A stretch of 64,000 bases of DNA. It comes from DATAOG01 sp963753685. GTDB taxonomy: Bacteria; Pseudomonadota; Alphaproteobacteria; Geminicoccales; Geminicoccaceae. The DNA is taken from the NCBI GenBank assembly GCA_963753685.1, contig CAVWDE010000013.1:89982-153981 (forward strand), read 5' to 3'. The translations under genes were made by a program, and so were the position numbers. Shown piece by piece: positions 27,538-36,910 of this stretch. The notes below the pieces were generated by a model that saw only the letters and a program-made list of their open reading frames with translations, had not been told where the DNA came from and did no database searches. Position 1 is the first letter of the stretch. Every line of letters begins with the position of its first letter.

Positions 27538-28221
27538 TCATCGCAGCCGAAGGTCGAACGGCGCCGGCTGGTCCCAGGTCCAGGCCTCTCCGACCTTGCG
27601 CATCTCGACGAAATGGCCGGGCACGATCCGGTCGGCCTGCGCCAGGATCGCCGCGATCGAGGCCCGGCTCGCCGCGACCGTATCGAGCACCAGATCGCCA
27701 ACCCCGATCATCACCTCCTTCGGATATTTGATCGCATCGCTCGCCAGCACCACCCGGCCGCGCGCCGCGGTCTCGAGCGCCAGCGCATAGAGGCCGGGCG
27801 TATGCCCGGGCGCCGGAAACGCGGACAGGCCGGGCCCGAGCCCGGTCGGGCCTTGAAGTTCGGTCACGCGGTGGCGCTGCAGCTCTTCGAGGATGCCCCA
27901 GGGCAGGTACATGTCCTCCGGATGCGGCGCGCGCGCGTACTCGAGCTCCCGGCGGCTGACCAGGATCTCGGCATCCGGGAAAAGATCGACGTTCAGGCTG
28001 TGGTCCCAATGCAGATGCGAGAGCATGACCCGCGGTACGTCCCGGGGCGTCAGGCCATGGCGGGCGAGGCCGCGCAGCAGCGCCGGCCGGTTGCCGTAGT
28101 GGCCGGTATCGAACAGCAGCGGGCCCAGGGCGGTGGTCACCAGGACCACGCTGCTGATGCCGAGCGCGCCGTCGGCGTAGGCGAGATTGTTGCCGGTGAT
28201 CAGGACGTCGTAGTCGATCAT
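27538..28221 (-). CDS. MBL-fold metallohydrolase (AHL-lactonase-like)
   Basis: A 227-residue metallo-beta-lactamase-fold protein. The metal site HLHWDH is at 69-74, with H140 (APGHTPG), D162 (ASDAIKY) and H203 (VPGHFVEM) completing two zinc sites. HxHxDH with a single-domain length of about 230 is typical of N-acyl homoserine lactonases and related lactonases. It is probably cytoplasmic, as no signal peptide is seen. It lies just upstream of the efflux pair on the same strand with a gap of 60 bases, so co-transcription is plausible. Quorum quenching is one possibility, not shown. Confidence 0.87.
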   Translation of the reverse strand: MIDYDVLITGNNLAYADGALGISSVVLVTTALGPLLFDTGHYGNRPALLRGLARHGLTPRDVPRVMLSHLHWDHSLNVDLFPDAEILVSRRELEYARAPHPEDMYLPWGILEELQRHRVTELQGPTGLGPGLSAFPAPGHTPGLYALALETAARGRVVLASDAIKYPKEVMIGVGDLVLDTVAASRASIAAILAQADRIVPGHFVEMRKVGEAWTWDQPAPFDLRLR

Positions 28222-28315
28222 GAGGCTGCCTTTCTTCGCGCGGCGTCAGGATGCACGTGGTGTCGGGATGGCGGGCGATCCAGTCGACCGGCCGGAGGCC
28301 TCCGCCCTGGGCCGC

Positions 28316-28747
28316 TCACCGTCCGCCGACAGCGGATCCCAACTGCGATCGTAGCTCATCGAGGGCGTCCTGGACCGTGCGGTTCGCTGTGTCGAGGACG
28401 ATCCGCGGCCGGTCCCAGGCTTCGTACTCGCGCTCGACGACATCTCGCCAGGCAGGCAGCGCGAGACCGGCCAGATCTGCCCTGCGGGTCTCGACCCGGC
28501 GGCGATGCTCGATCGGGTCCGAGCAGACGACCTCGATCTCGGCGATGTCCGCTGAGGTCGTGACCGCCACCCGGCGCCACGCAGCGCGCGTGACGGCCAG
28601 AGGGTTGACCGAATCCGCGACCACCACCCGGCCAAGGCGCAGGTTGCTCTCGGCCAGCGCGTAGCCGACCAGATATCCGCTCGGACCCACGTCGCCCGCC
28701 AACGTCCCGGACGACCGCAACGCCTGCTCGATCGTGTCGATCCTCCG
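28316..28747 (-). pseudogene. Truncated P-loop kinase/adenylylsulfate kinase-like protein
   Basis: The frame reads IDTIEQALRSSGTLAGD, then SGYLVGYALAESNLRLGRVV, VVADSVNPLAVTRAAWRRVA and later IVLDTANRTVQDALDELRS. This is the pattern of a family of small P-loop kinases in which a Walker A motif precedes the IDTIE block. Here an in-frame TAA lies three codons before ATCGAC (at 28750-28748), and no Walker A exists upstream. The nucleotide-binding N-terminus is therefore missing. A TTG at 28720 could start a shorter 134-residue protein, but it could not bind ATP normally. Base composition changes just beyond the break. Confidence 0.65.
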
Positions 28748-28839
28748 TTATGAACGTTTTGATGACTTGGTCGCACGGGCCAAATCCGGAGCGGCATTTT
28801 GGCAGTTATTGTAATTCATCCGGGAAATAGGCTGCTCCT

Positions 28840-29187
28840 TCATCTCGCCTCGGTGGCGAGCCAGGCGCGACCGAGAAAGACTGACAAAACTGCGTGAAGC
28901 GCAACCGCGGGCCATAGCAGGACGCCAGCCAACCCACCTGCGAACCCGAGGTAAGCAAGATATATCGCGACCACTGCGCTGTAGGTCAACATGCCGATCA
29001 GCGGCGGGCCCGGCCAGCAGGCGAATGCTAAAGCAACCAGGGCGATGCCCGCGACGCGCGCCACCGGTATGGCGACGCCGGTAAGCTCCTCACCCAACAA
29101 CAACCACCCGACCAGCGCGGGAGCAAGCAGCAACGCCAATCCGGTCGCGCCTTCGCCGACGGCCGCAAGCATGAGCACCTTTTTCAT
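28840..29187 (-). CDS. Small four-helix membrane protein of unknown function
   Basis: A 115-residue protein from ATG 29187 that is almost entirely hydrophobic. Segments of about 20 residues include LMLAAVGEGATGLALLLAPAL, VARVAGIALVALAFACW and a C-terminal LLWPAVALHAVLSVFLGRA. It lies 45 bases behind the arylsulfatase gene on the same strand, so it is probably co-expressed. No motif indicates a function. Such small proteins are often annotated only as integral membrane. Confidence 0.7.
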   Translation of the reverse strand: MKKVLMLAAVGEGATGLALLLAPALVGWLLLGEELTGVAIPVARVAGIALVALAFACWPGPPLIGMLTYSAVVAIYLAYLGFAGGLAGVLLWPAVALHAVLSVFLGRAWLATEAR

Positions 29188-29232
29188 CAGCCATTGGCAC
29201 CCAGGGCGGCCCGCGCGCGGGCCGCGCCGCGG

Positions 29233-31674
29233 TTACTGTTTCGCCGCTGACTGCCCCTCGCCGAGTTCGAAGGTCAGCTGGTCGATCTTGCCCGTGAACT
29301 TGAACGGCACATCGTAGCGATACTCCAGCAGCGCCAACGGGGTGCGGGTGTCCTGGCCGATGTCGAAGGTCTCGTCTTCCGGAAAGGTGATCGGGGTGGT
29401 GTGGTCCAGGGAATTCCTCGCCACTTCCTTGCCGTCGACAGAAAGCACGCCCGTGCCGCCCTTGCCCAAACCGGGACCCTCCGGCTTGAAGTCGAACACG
29501 ATCGTGTGCTTGCCCGCTGCCAACTCAGGCCCCTCCCACGCGGTGCGCTTGAGGTCGAGCAGGTTGTACAGGAACACGACCTTGCCCCGATTAAAGCCGA
29601 ATTCGCCTTTGCTCAAGAACAAACCGTAGCCACCGAAGCGCCCGCCCTGGGTGACGATCATGCCTTCGGCGCCACCTTCGGGAATCTCGACCTCGGCCTT
29701 GATGGTGTACGACTTGTTCAGGATGTCCGGGGCCGTGCTGGCCGGCACGCCCGTCAGTTCGCCGGAATAGGTGAAGACCGTCCTGCCTGCCGTCAGGCTC
29801 GGGCGTGGCGTATTCCAGCGCGCAAGCGTCGAGTTGTCGAGCGGCAGCACGTTGTACGTCTGCGCCTCGGCATAGAACAGGTCCTGCATCTGCTTGAGCT
29901 TGTCCGGCATCTTGGCGGCCAGGTCGTCGGCCTCGGTGGGATCTTTCAGGACGTCATAAAGCTCCCAGTTGTACCCGGTGATCACGTCGGGCGGTGTCTT
30001 CGTGCTCAGTTCCCACGGCAGCGTCACCGGCGTCGTGCACGCCACCCACCCGTCATGATAGATGGCGCGATTGCCCAGCATCTCGAAGTATTGCGTCGTG
30101 TGCCGGGTCGGGGCGTCCGCGTTCGCCTTGTCCCACGTATAGACCATGCTGACGCCTTCGATCGGGCGCTGCTTGATGCCGTTGATCATCTCGGGTTGCG
30201 GAATGCCGCTCGCTTCCAGGATGGTCGGCACGATATCGATGATGTGGTGAAACTGGCGGCGGACGCCGCCCGCATCCTTGATGTGACCGGGCCAGGACAT
30301 GGCCATGCCCTGGGCCGTGCCGCCGAAGTGCGATGCCACCTGCTTGACCCACTTGAACGGCGTGTCGAACGCCCAAGCCCAGGGCGCCGCAAAGTGCGGA
30401 TAGGTCCGGGCGGACCCCCAGAACTCGTACCAGAGGAACTGGTCCTTGACCGGCACTTCAACGCCATTGAAGGTGGTGAACTCGTTCGGCGTGCCGTTCA
30501 GCATTCCTTCGGCGCTCGCGCCATTGTCGCCGCTGATGTAGATGATCAGGGTGTTGTCGAGTTGGCCGAGGTCTTCGACGGCCTGGATGACCCGGCCGAT
30601 CTCGTGGTCGGTGTAGGCCTGGTAGGCGCCATAAACCTCCGCTTGCTTGATGAACAGCTTCTTCTGCTCGAAGCCGAGGGAATCCCACTGCGGCAGCTCT
30701 TTCGGCCAGGGCGTCAGCTTGGCGTAGTCGGGCATGATGCCCAATCGTTTCTGGTTGGCGAAAATCGTCTCCCGCAGCTTGTTCCACCCGTCATCGAACA
30801 AGTGCATGTCGCTGATCTTCTTGATCCACTCCGGCGTCGGATGATGCGGGGCGTGGGTGCCGCCCGGGACGTAGTAGACAAAGAACGGTTTGTCGGGCGC
30901 GAGCTCCTTGAGCTGTTTCATGTACTGGATCGCGTCATCGGCCATGGCCGTGGTCAGGTTCCAGCTGGGATGGCCCTGGAAGGGGTAGATGGCCGTCGTG
31001 TTGCGGAACAGGTTCGGCTGCCACTGGCTGGCGTCGCCGCCGACGAACCCGTAGAAATAGTCGAAGCCCATGCCAATCGGCCACTGGTCGAACGGCCCGG
31101 CCTGGCTTGCCTGATAGGACGGCGTGTTGTGGTCCTTGCCGAACCAGGCGGTAGCGTAGCCGTTTTCCTTCAGAATCGTGCCAATGGTGCCGTTCGCGTG
31201 CAAAATGATCGAGTTGTAGCCTGGATACCCTGTGCCAATTTCATCCACGACCCCGAAGCCGGCGACGTGGTGATTGCGGCCCGTGATCAAGGCGGCCCGG
31301 GTCGGCGAGCACAGCGAAGTGGAATGAAAGTTCGTGTAGCGCAACCCGGCCTTGGCGATGCGATCGAGCGCCGGGGTCGGGATGACGCCGCCGAAGGTGC
31401 TGGGCGCGCCGTAGCCGTCGTCGTCCGTCATGATCAGCAGCACGTTGGGCGCGCCCTTCGGCGGCACGACGCGGGGCGCCCACCACGGCGTCGACTCCGA
31501 GGCCCGCTCCTTGATCACCCCGCCGAACTTGGGATCGGGCGGCGGAAGTTGCCCGCCCTCGATCGTGGTGGTGGCGGCGGGTGAGCCTGGCACGCCCGTG
31601 ATCTGCTGAGCCGACACCGAGACGCAACTGACGGCAAGAAAGCCTGCGGCCGCAAGCACGCTCCGGATCTTCAC
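29233..31674 (-). CDS. Exported arylsulfatase
   Basis: An 813-residue sulfatase with a signal peptide (VLAAAGFLAVSCVSVSA-Q). The start is GTG at 31674, with GGGAGG upstream. The signature C122-S-P-T-R126 (LCSPTRAALITGR) carries the Cys that a formylglycine-generating enzyme would convert. Calcium ligands D84 and D85 lie in LLIMTDDDGYG, and the later ISGDNGASAEG gives the DN pair. The last 200 residues form a beta-rich C-terminal domain (EVEIPEGGAEGMIVTQGG). It hydrolyses sulfate esters in the periplasm and may scavenge sulfur. No FGE or sulfatase maturase gene is seen nearby. Confidence 0.93.
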   Translation of the reverse strand: MKIRSVLAAAGFLAVSCVSVSAQQITGVPGSPAATTTIEGGQLPPPDPKFGGVIKERASESTPWWAPRVVPPKGAPNVLLIMTDDDGYGAPSTFGGVIPTPALDRIAKAGLRYTNFHSTSLCSPTRAALITGRNHHVAGFGVVDEIGTGYPGYNSIILHANGTIGTILKENGYATAWFGKDHNTPSYQASQAGPFDQWPIGMGFDYFYGFVGGDASQWQPNLFRNTTAIYPFQGHPSWNLTTAMADDAIQYMKQLKELAPDKPFFVYYVPGGTHAPHHPTPEWIKKISDMHLFDDGWNKLRETIFANQKRLGIMPDYAKLTPWPKELPQWDSLGFEQKKLFIKQAEVYGAYQAYTDHEIGRVIQAVEDLGQLDNTLIIYISGDNGASAEGMLNGTPNEFTTFNGVEVPVKDQFLWYEFWGSARTYPHFAAPWAWAFDTPFKWVKQVASHFGGTAQGMAMSWPGHIKDAGGVRRQFHHIIDIVPTILEASGIPQPEMINGIKQRPIEGVSMVYTWDKANADAPTRHTTQYFEMLGNRAIYHDGWVACTTPVTLPWELSTKTPPDVITGYNWELYDVLKDPTEADDLAAKMPDKLKQMQDLFYAEAQTYNVLPLDNSTLARWNTPRPSLTAGRTVFTYSGELTGVPASTAPDILNKSYTIKAEVEIPEGGAEGMIVTQGGRFGGYGLFLSKGEFGFNRGKVVFLYNLLDLKRTAWEGPELAAGKHTIVFDFKPEGPGLGKGGTGVLSVDGKEVARNSLDHTTPITFPEDETFDIGQDTRTPLALLEYRYDVPFKFTGKIDQLTFELGEGQSAAKQ

Positions 31675-31823
31675 GGCGGACCTCCCGTTGAGGTGCTGTT
31701 CCTTGGCAAGGAAGCTCGCGCGAGAGTGGTCGCATGGGGCGGTCCACACTTTGACCCACATCAACCCGATGACCGGCTTGCTGACCGCGGATCCTGCACG
31801 GATCCGAGCCCGGTCATCCGCAA

Positions 31824-32885
31824 TCAAGCTTGGCTTGCCACGGTGGCAGGGTGCGCGCCGTCAGCGTGCCGCGGGTCGGGCCGACCGGTGCGAAAGCGGT
31901 CGCGGTAGTCCGAGGGCGTGACCCCGATCCAGCGCAGGAAGCTGCGGCGCATCCGCTCGTCGTCGCCGAACCCGCAGTGGCGCGCGACCCAGCCGATCGG
32001 CCTGGAGGTCTCCTCGAGCAGGCGTCTCGCCGCCTCGACCCGCATCGCCTCGACCGCCTTCGCGGGCGTGGCCCCGGTCGCCGCCGCATAGACGCGGGCG
32101 AAGTTGCGCGGGCTCATGGCCATCCGCTCGGCCAGCCGCTCGACCCTGAGGTCGCGTCCGAGATCGGCCGAGATCCAGGCGTGCAGATCGCCGAAGCGGC
32201 CGTCACCCAGGGCCTGCCCGGCGAGCGGGGCGCTGAACTGGGCCTGACTGCCCGGCCGCTTCAGGAACACCACCAGATAGCGCGCGACCTCGATCGCGGC
32301 GGCATGGCCGAGGTCGGCTTCGACCAGGGCGAGCGCCAGATCGATGCCCGCGCTGACCCCGGCCGACGACCAGATCGGCCCGTCCTGCACGTAGATCGGA
32401 TCGGCCTCGACCCGCACCTTGGGATAGTGCGCCTGGAGCGCGCTCGCCCAGCGCCAGTGGGTGGTCGCGCGCCGGCCGTCGAGCAACCCGGCGGCGGCCA
32501 GCAGGAACGCCCCGGTGCAGACCGAGCAGGTGCGACGCGCCAGGGTCGCGCGGCCGGCGATCCAGGCGACCATCTCCGGGTCGCGCCGGAGCGCATGGAC
32601 GCCGGGGCCGCCGGCCACGATCAGGGTGTCGATCGGCCGGTCCGCGAGGTCTGCGAGCGCGTCCGTCACGATTGCGATGCCGGTCGAGGTCGCGGCCGGG
32701 CCGCCCGACTTCGTGACCAGGGTCAGGCGATAGGGCGGCGCCGCGTCCTGGGGCGCCAGGGCCGCCGCGGTCGTGAACGCCTGCGCCGGACCGGCGACGT
32801 CGAGCAGGTTCACGCCCGCGTAGGCCAGAATGACGACCTCGCGGCTCGGAGCTGGCGGCGCAGGCATGGCAGGAATCGTGGTCAT
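31824..32885 (-). CDS. GlxA-family transcriptional regulator (DJ-1/PfpI plus AraC domains)
   Basis: A 353-residue two-domain regulator. The N-terminal DJ-1/PfpI-like domain shows LAYAGVNLLDVAGPAQAF, DTLIVAGGPGV and CSVCTGAFLLAAAGLLDGR. The C-terminal AraC/XylS helix-turn-helix pair is at about 225-325 (VERLAERMAMSPRNFARVY and IGWVARHCGFGDDERMRRSF). It is divergent from the MFS gene at 32969, with 83 bases between, so it probably controls that gene and itself. Confidence 0.92.
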   Translation of the reverse strand: MTTIPAMPAPPAPSREVVILAYAGVNLLDVAGPAQAFTTAAALAPQDAAPPYRLTLVTKSGGPAATSTGIAIVTDALADLADRPIDTLIVAGGPGVHALRRDPEMVAWIAGRATLARRTCSVCTGAFLLAAAGLLDGRRATTHWRWASALQAHYPKVRVEADPIYVQDGPIWSSAGVSAGIDLALALVEADLGHAAAIEVARYLVVFLKRPGSQAQFSAPLAGQALGDGRFGDLHAWISADLGRDLRVERLAERMAMSPRNFARVYAAATGATPAKAVEAMRVEAARRLLEETSRPIGWVARHCGFGDDERMRRSFLRWIGVTPSDYRDRFRTGRPDPRHADGAHPATVASQA

Positions 32886-32968
32886 GTTGTCCTTTATGCC
32901 ACAACCGCGCGCCGCTACAAGCCGGTGATCGCCGCCTGCTCGTGCGCATCGGGGGTGAAGAGGGGACC

Positions 32969-34178
32969 ATGACCGCGGAACCAGGCCTGTCGCGGACGGC
33001 CATGCTCGCGATCGGCTGCGGCTCGGCGATGGTGCTGCTGTCGTTCGGCATCCGCTCGAGCTTCGGCCTGTTCCTGCAGCCGATGAGCCTCGATCTCGGC
33101 TGGGGCCGCGAGGTGTTCGCCTTCGCGATCGCGCTCCAGAACCTGGTCTGGGGCGTCTCGCAGCCGTTCGTCGGCATGCTCGCGGACCGCTACGGCAGCG
33201 GCCGGATGCTCGCGGTGGGCGGCCTCCTGTACGCGCTCGGGGTCTTCCTGATGTCGACGACCAGCACGCCGCTCGGGCTGCATCTGAGCGCCGGCGTCCT
33301 GCTCGGCCTGGCGCTCGGCGGCACGGGCTTCGGGGTCGTGCTCGCCGCGGTCGGCCGCAGCGTCGCGCCCGAGCGCCGCTCGATGGCGCTCGGCATCACC
33401 ACGGCGCTGGGCTCGCTCGGCCAGTTCCTGATGCCGCCGATCGGCCAGGCGTTCCTCGCCGCCTACGGCTGGCAGACCGCACTCATGCTCATGGCCGCGG
33501 GCGCGCTCGCCATGGTGGCACTCGCAGCCGGCATCCAGGGCCGCCCCCAGGCCGCACCCGGCGATACCCAGACGCTGCGCCAGGCCCTGACCGAAGCCCG
33601 CCGGCACCCGGGCTATCTCGTACCTGACCGCAGGCTTTTTCGTCTGCGGCTGGCACGTGGCCTTCATCGCCGTCCATCTGCCGGCCTACCTGGCCGACGG
33701 CGGCCTCTCGACCCAGACCGCGGCCTGGTGCCTGGCCTTGATCGGCCTCTTCAACGTCATCGGCTCCTACCTCTCGGGCCTGCTCGGCGGCCACCTCAGC
33801 AAGAAATACTGCCTGAGCTTCCTCTACACCGCGCGCGCGGTCCTGATCGCGGTCTTCATCGCTGTGCCGCTCTCCGCCACTTCCGCCCTCGTCTTCAGCG
33901 CGATCATGGGCCTGCTCTGGCTCTCGACCGTGCCTTTGACCTCGGGCCTGGTCGCTCAGATCTTCGGCCCCCGCTATATGGCGACCCTTTTCGGCTTCGT
34001 CTTCCTCGGCCACCAGCTCGGCAGCTTCTTAGGCGTCTGGCTCGGCGGCTGGCTGTACGACCGCTACGGCAGCTACGACCTCGTCTGGTGGCTCTCGATC
34101 GCCCTCGGCCTGATCGCGGCCCTCCTCCACTGGCCGATCGACGAACGCGCGGTCACCCGCCTGCGCACCCAGAGCTGA
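32969..34178 (+). pseudogene. MFS transporter, frameshifted in the middle
   Basis: ATG at 32969 follows GAGGGG. The first half is normal: IGCGSAMVLLSFGIRSSFGL, then PFVGMLADRYGSGRMLAVGG with the loop 2-3 motif. After ARRHPGYL near 33619 the frame is lost. The next frame continues exactly as YLTAGFFVCGWHVAFIAVHL to TGA at 34178. An extra G at 33620 explains the break. The corrected protein has about 402 residues and 12 helices. Family resemblance is to oxalate/formate-like or monocarboxylate MFS carriers. Its last 64 bases are repeated at two other places downstream. Confidence 0.78.
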
Positions 34179-34182
34179 GGCG
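34119..34182 (+). repeat. MFS 3'-tail repeat, copy 1 (inside the MFS gene)
   Basis: The segment encodes the C-terminal HWPIDERAVTRLRTQS and stop. It matches 35703-35766 over 64 bases with about four mismatches, and its last 36 bases match 37056-37091. Confidence 0.85.
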
Positions 34183-34440
34183 GCGCACCCGGCTACCACG
34201 GAGGGGGGAGGGTGCCGCCTGATCGCACCGACGACCTTACATTCGACCGGTGCGGCCATCTCATCCGCATGAAACGCCCTGCTGCGCGCGGGGTATCGAG
34301 GCGCACGAGCCGCGGAGTCCGGCAGCGGGCACTTCACATCCGGCGGCCACCAGGCAGCGGCCGGCGCCGGCATCGCGGCCGACCGTGACAGGCACCGAGC
34401 GGTATTCTCCCGCGTTCGTTCTCGTCGGTCGTCAAAGCCG

Positions 34441-35397
34441 TCAAGATCGTGCTTCCCGTTGGGCCCTCAGAGTCTCTGTCCATGTCCAGAAGTTGGCCAC
34501 CAGCGGTCCGAACACGGTGTGACACAGACTGAACAAAGCGCCAGGCAGAGCAACAACCGGACTGAAGTGGATGGTCGCCAGGGTGATCGCCAGGCCGGAG
34601 TTCTGCATACCGACCTCGAAGCACATGGCTTTCTGATCGGCGACCGGCATCCGCATGACGCGCGCGATCAGATAGCCGGAGCCGAAGCCGAGCAGGTTGT
34701 GGGCGACGACGGCGCCGATCAGGGACGCTGGCATCGTACGGAAATGTTCGTAGTTCGCGCCCATCACGAAACCGACCAGCAACATGATCGCGAGCACCGA
34801 GATCAGCTGAAAGGCTGCGCCGATCGGCTCGACCTTGGCGCCAAGCATGGCATGCACCAGTACGCCTAGAGCCACCGGTACGATGATGATTTCGACGATG
34901 GAGAGAAAGAGGGCGGCCGCCGAGACGTCGATCATTGTACCCACCAGCCAGAGCGTGAGGAGCGGCGTCATCAGGGGTGCAATCAGCGTCGAGACCGATG
35001 TGATCGCCACCGACAACGCAACATTGCCCCGGGCGATAAAGGTCACCAGGTTCGAGGAGGTGCCCCCCGGGCACGCACCGAGCAGCACCATCCCGATGGT
35101 GAGGTCGGTCGACAAGCCAAACATCAGCGACAGGGCGATGGCGAGGAGCGGCATCACGAGGTATTGTGCGGCAACACCTGCGAGTACTTTCCACGGCTGC
35201 AAGAGCAAGGCCTGGAAATCACTCCTGCGCACCGTCACGCCGACCCCGAACATGACGAGGCCGAGTAACAACGATATGTTCGGCCCGACCCATGCGAACG
35301 CCGCCGGCGCGTACCAGCCAAACGCTGCGGCCAGAATCACCAAGATCGCGAAATACTGCCCGGCAATCAGAGCAGCTGTACGCAGTAGTCGGGTCAC
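34441..35397 (-). CDS. Bile acid:sodium symporter (BASS/SBF) family transporter
   Basis: A 318-residue membrane protein with about 9-10 helices. GTG at 35397 is chosen as start with GGAG upstream; a longer in-frame N-terminus is Arg/Pro-rich and unlikely. Family blocks are LVMFGVGVTVRRSDF, GACPGGTSSNLVTFIARGNV (the sodium-site motif) and FEVGMQNSGLAITLA. Members carry organic anions with sodium, including bile salts, pantoate and keto acids. The gene lies between copies 1 and 2 of the MFS-tail repeat. Confidence 0.9.
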   Translation of the reverse strand: MTRLLRTAALIAGQYFAILVILAAAFGWYAPAAFAWVGPNISLLLGLVMFGVGVTVRRSDFQALLLQPWKVLAGVAAQYLVMPLLAIALSLMFGLSTDLTIGMVLLGACPGGTSSNLVTFIARGNVALSVAITSVSTLIAPLMTPLLTLWLVGTMIDVSAAALFLSIVEIIIVPVALGVLVHAMLGAKVEPIGAAFQLISVLAIMLLVGFVMGANYEHFRTMPASLIGAVVAHNLLGFGSGYLIARVMRMPVADQKAMCFEVGMQNSGLAITLATIHFSPVVALPGALFSLCHTVFGPLVANFWTWTETLRAQREARS

Positions 35398-35787
35398 GGG
35401 TTGGCCACTCCGATGGGATGACGGTCCACGAGGTCGCTCAGCCGCGGCAGGCTCTCGGCCAGCGATCACACCGGGGTCGAAGCCCCATGACAACCTCCCT
35501 TCTCGAATTGCTGAGGCCAGGGCCAAATCTGCACCCTATCGGCGGAACGAACAATCCCGGCAAAAACCTACGCGGGCCAGGAAACGCGATCAGTCGGGCA
35601 ACGGCGTCACCCGCGATCGTCAGGCGCAGGGAAACCACGACCGCGACCCAGGCCGGGTTCCTCTCAGCCAGGTCGATCATCGCACGGTCGCGGGTGATCT
35701 CCGCCCTCCGCCACTGGCCAATCGACGAACGCGCGGTCGCGCGCCTGCGCACCCAGAGCTGAGGCGTCCGCCGTTGCCCTTGGCAGA
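35398..35787. other. Intergenic, contains repeat copy 2
   Basis: The stretch is without a convincing gene. A minus-strand frame from about 35680 reads MIDLAERNPAWVAVVVSLRL and looks moderately protein-like, but it ends at 35438 without a known match. AGAAGGGAGG near 35495 precedes an ATG that soon stops. Repeat copy 2 fills 35703-35766. Confidence 0.35.
35703..35766 (+). repeat. MFS 3'-tail repeat, copy 2
   Basis: About 94 percent identical by eye to 34119-34182 over 64 bases, including the TGAGGCG after the stop codon. No MFS gene precedes it here. Confidence 0.85.
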
Positions 35788-35809
35788 TTCTCTGACTATA
35801 GTCAGAGAA
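35774..35809 (+). promoter_or_regulatory. Promoter and perfect palindromic operator of the MarR/GNAT gene
   Basis: A perfect 22-base palindrome occupies 35788-35809 (half-site TTCTCTGACTA followed directly by its complement), ending on the A of the start codon. TTGCCC (35774-35779) and TATAGT (35797-35802) are separated by 17 bases, so the -10 box sits inside the operator and transcription would begin at or next to the ATG. That predicts a leaderless message repressed by its own MarR product. Confidence 0.65.
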
Positions 35810-36708
35810 TGGACGCGAGCAGCGTTGCGCGGGTTCGCAGCTTCAACCGGACGGTCACCCAGCGGATTGGCGCGCTGGACGACCGCTTCCTCGGCCGCGG
35901 CCGCTCGCTCGGCGCGTCGCGCCTCTTGTTCGAGATCGGCCTCGAGGGTGCCGGGGTCCGCGAGCTGCGCGCGCGGCTCAGCCTCGATTCGGGCTACCTC
36001 AGCCGGCTTTTGCGCACGCTCGAGCGCGAACGGCTGATCGAGGTGCGCCCGAGCCCGGCCGACCGGCGGGTCCGCGCGGCGCGGCTGACGCCCGCCGGCC
36101 AGGCCGAGCTCGCCCTGCTCAACCAGCGCTCCGACGAGGACGCGGCCTCGCTCCTGGCCCCCCTCAGCGCCGGCCAGCGCGAGCACCTGGTCGCGGCCAT
36201 GGCCGAAGTCGAACGCCTGCTGCTCGCGACCGGGCTCAGGGTCGAGGTCGAGAATCCGACCAGCCCCACCGCCCGCTGGTGCCTCGAGCACTACTTCGAC
36301 GAGCTTGGCGCGCGCTTCGAGCACGGCTTCGACCCGGCCCGCAGCATCCCGGCCGACGCCGCCCAACTGGTGCCGCCGGCCGGCGTGTTCCTGGTGGCCA
36401 GGTCCTGCGCGCGCACACTCGGCTGCGGCGCCCTTAAGTCCGGAAAAAACGGCATCGGCGAGATCAAGCGCATGTGGGTCGCGCCCGAAGCGCGCGGCCA
36501 GGGCGTCGGCCGGCGCCTGCTCGAGGCGCTCGAGAGCCACGCCCGCAAGCTCAGGCTCGCAATCCTGCACCTGGAGACCAACCGCACGCTGCACGAGGCG
36601 CAATCCCTCTACCGCCGCCACGGCTACCTGGAGGTTTTGCCTTTCAACGCCGAGCCCTACGCCCACCACTGGTTCGAAAAACGCCTCGACCTGGCCGAAC
36701 CCGCGTAG
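35809..36708 (+). CDS. Bifunctional MarR-type regulator / GNAT acetyltransferase
   Basis: A 299-residue fusion. Residues 1-145 form a winged-helix MarR domain: GVRELRARLSLDSGYLSRLL is the recognition helix region, then EVRPSPADRRVRAARLTPAG is the wing. Residues 150-299 form a GNAT fold with the acetyl-CoA loop VAPEARGQGVGRRLLEALE (Q/RxxGxG/A). This architecture is well known in proteobacteria. The gene starts at ATG 35809 directly after a palindromic operator, so it is probably autoregulated. The acetyl-acceptor is unknown. Confidence 0.93.
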   Translation: MDASSVARVRSFNRTVTQRIGALDDRFLGRGRSLGASRLLFEIGLEGAGVRELRARLSLDSGYLSRLLRTLERERLIEVRPSPADRRVRAARLTPAGQAELALLNQRSDEDAASLLAPLSAGQREHLVAAMAEVERLLLATGLRVEVENPTSPTARWCLEHYFDELGARFEHGFDPARSIPADAAQLVPPAGVFLVARSCARTLGCGALKSGKNGIGEIKRMWVAPEARGQGVGRRLLEALESHARKLRLAILHLETNRTLHEAQSLYRRHGYLEVLPFNAEPYAHHWFEKRLDLAEPA

Positions 36709-36713
36709 TCGAG

Positions 36714-36869
36714 ATGCCATACCTCGCGCACCAGGCTTCAGCCGCTCATTGTCGAAGGCGCCGGTCCTTCGCCGAGATCCGCCAGCGTCTGCGCGTGCTG
36801 GAATGGGCAGTCGGCGCCAACACGGTCATGCTGATTGGGTTGCTCCTGAAGCTGATCGTCTTCGGTTGA
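36714..36869 (+). CDS. Small single-helix membrane protein (hypothetical)
   Basis: 51 codons from ATG 36714, five bases after the stop of the MarR/GNAT gene. A basic, helical first part (RRRRSFAEIRQRLRVLEW) precedes one membrane helix (TVMLIGLLLKLIVFG). This charged-helix plus single-span layout resembles XhlA/holin-accessory-like small proteins. No strong ribosome binding site is seen, so translation may depend on coupling to the upstream gene. Confidence 0.4.
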   Translation: MPYLAHQASAAHCRRRRSFAEIRQRLRVLEWAVGANTVMLIGLLLKLIVFG

Positions 36870-36910
36870 GTCAACCCCAGGCCGCCGGCGTATCTTGCAG
36901 CGCGGCGGCT

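Noticed and set aside
29401..31584. A 727-residue plus-strand open frame opposite the arylsulfatase
   Set aside because: Its translation is Arg/Val/Leu/Asp-rich with no motif, as expected for the complement of a GC-rich gene.
35438..35752. Minus-strand frame with MIDLAERNPAW as a gene
   Set aside because: It partly overlaps repeat copy 2, has no family match that I recognise and no clear start signal.
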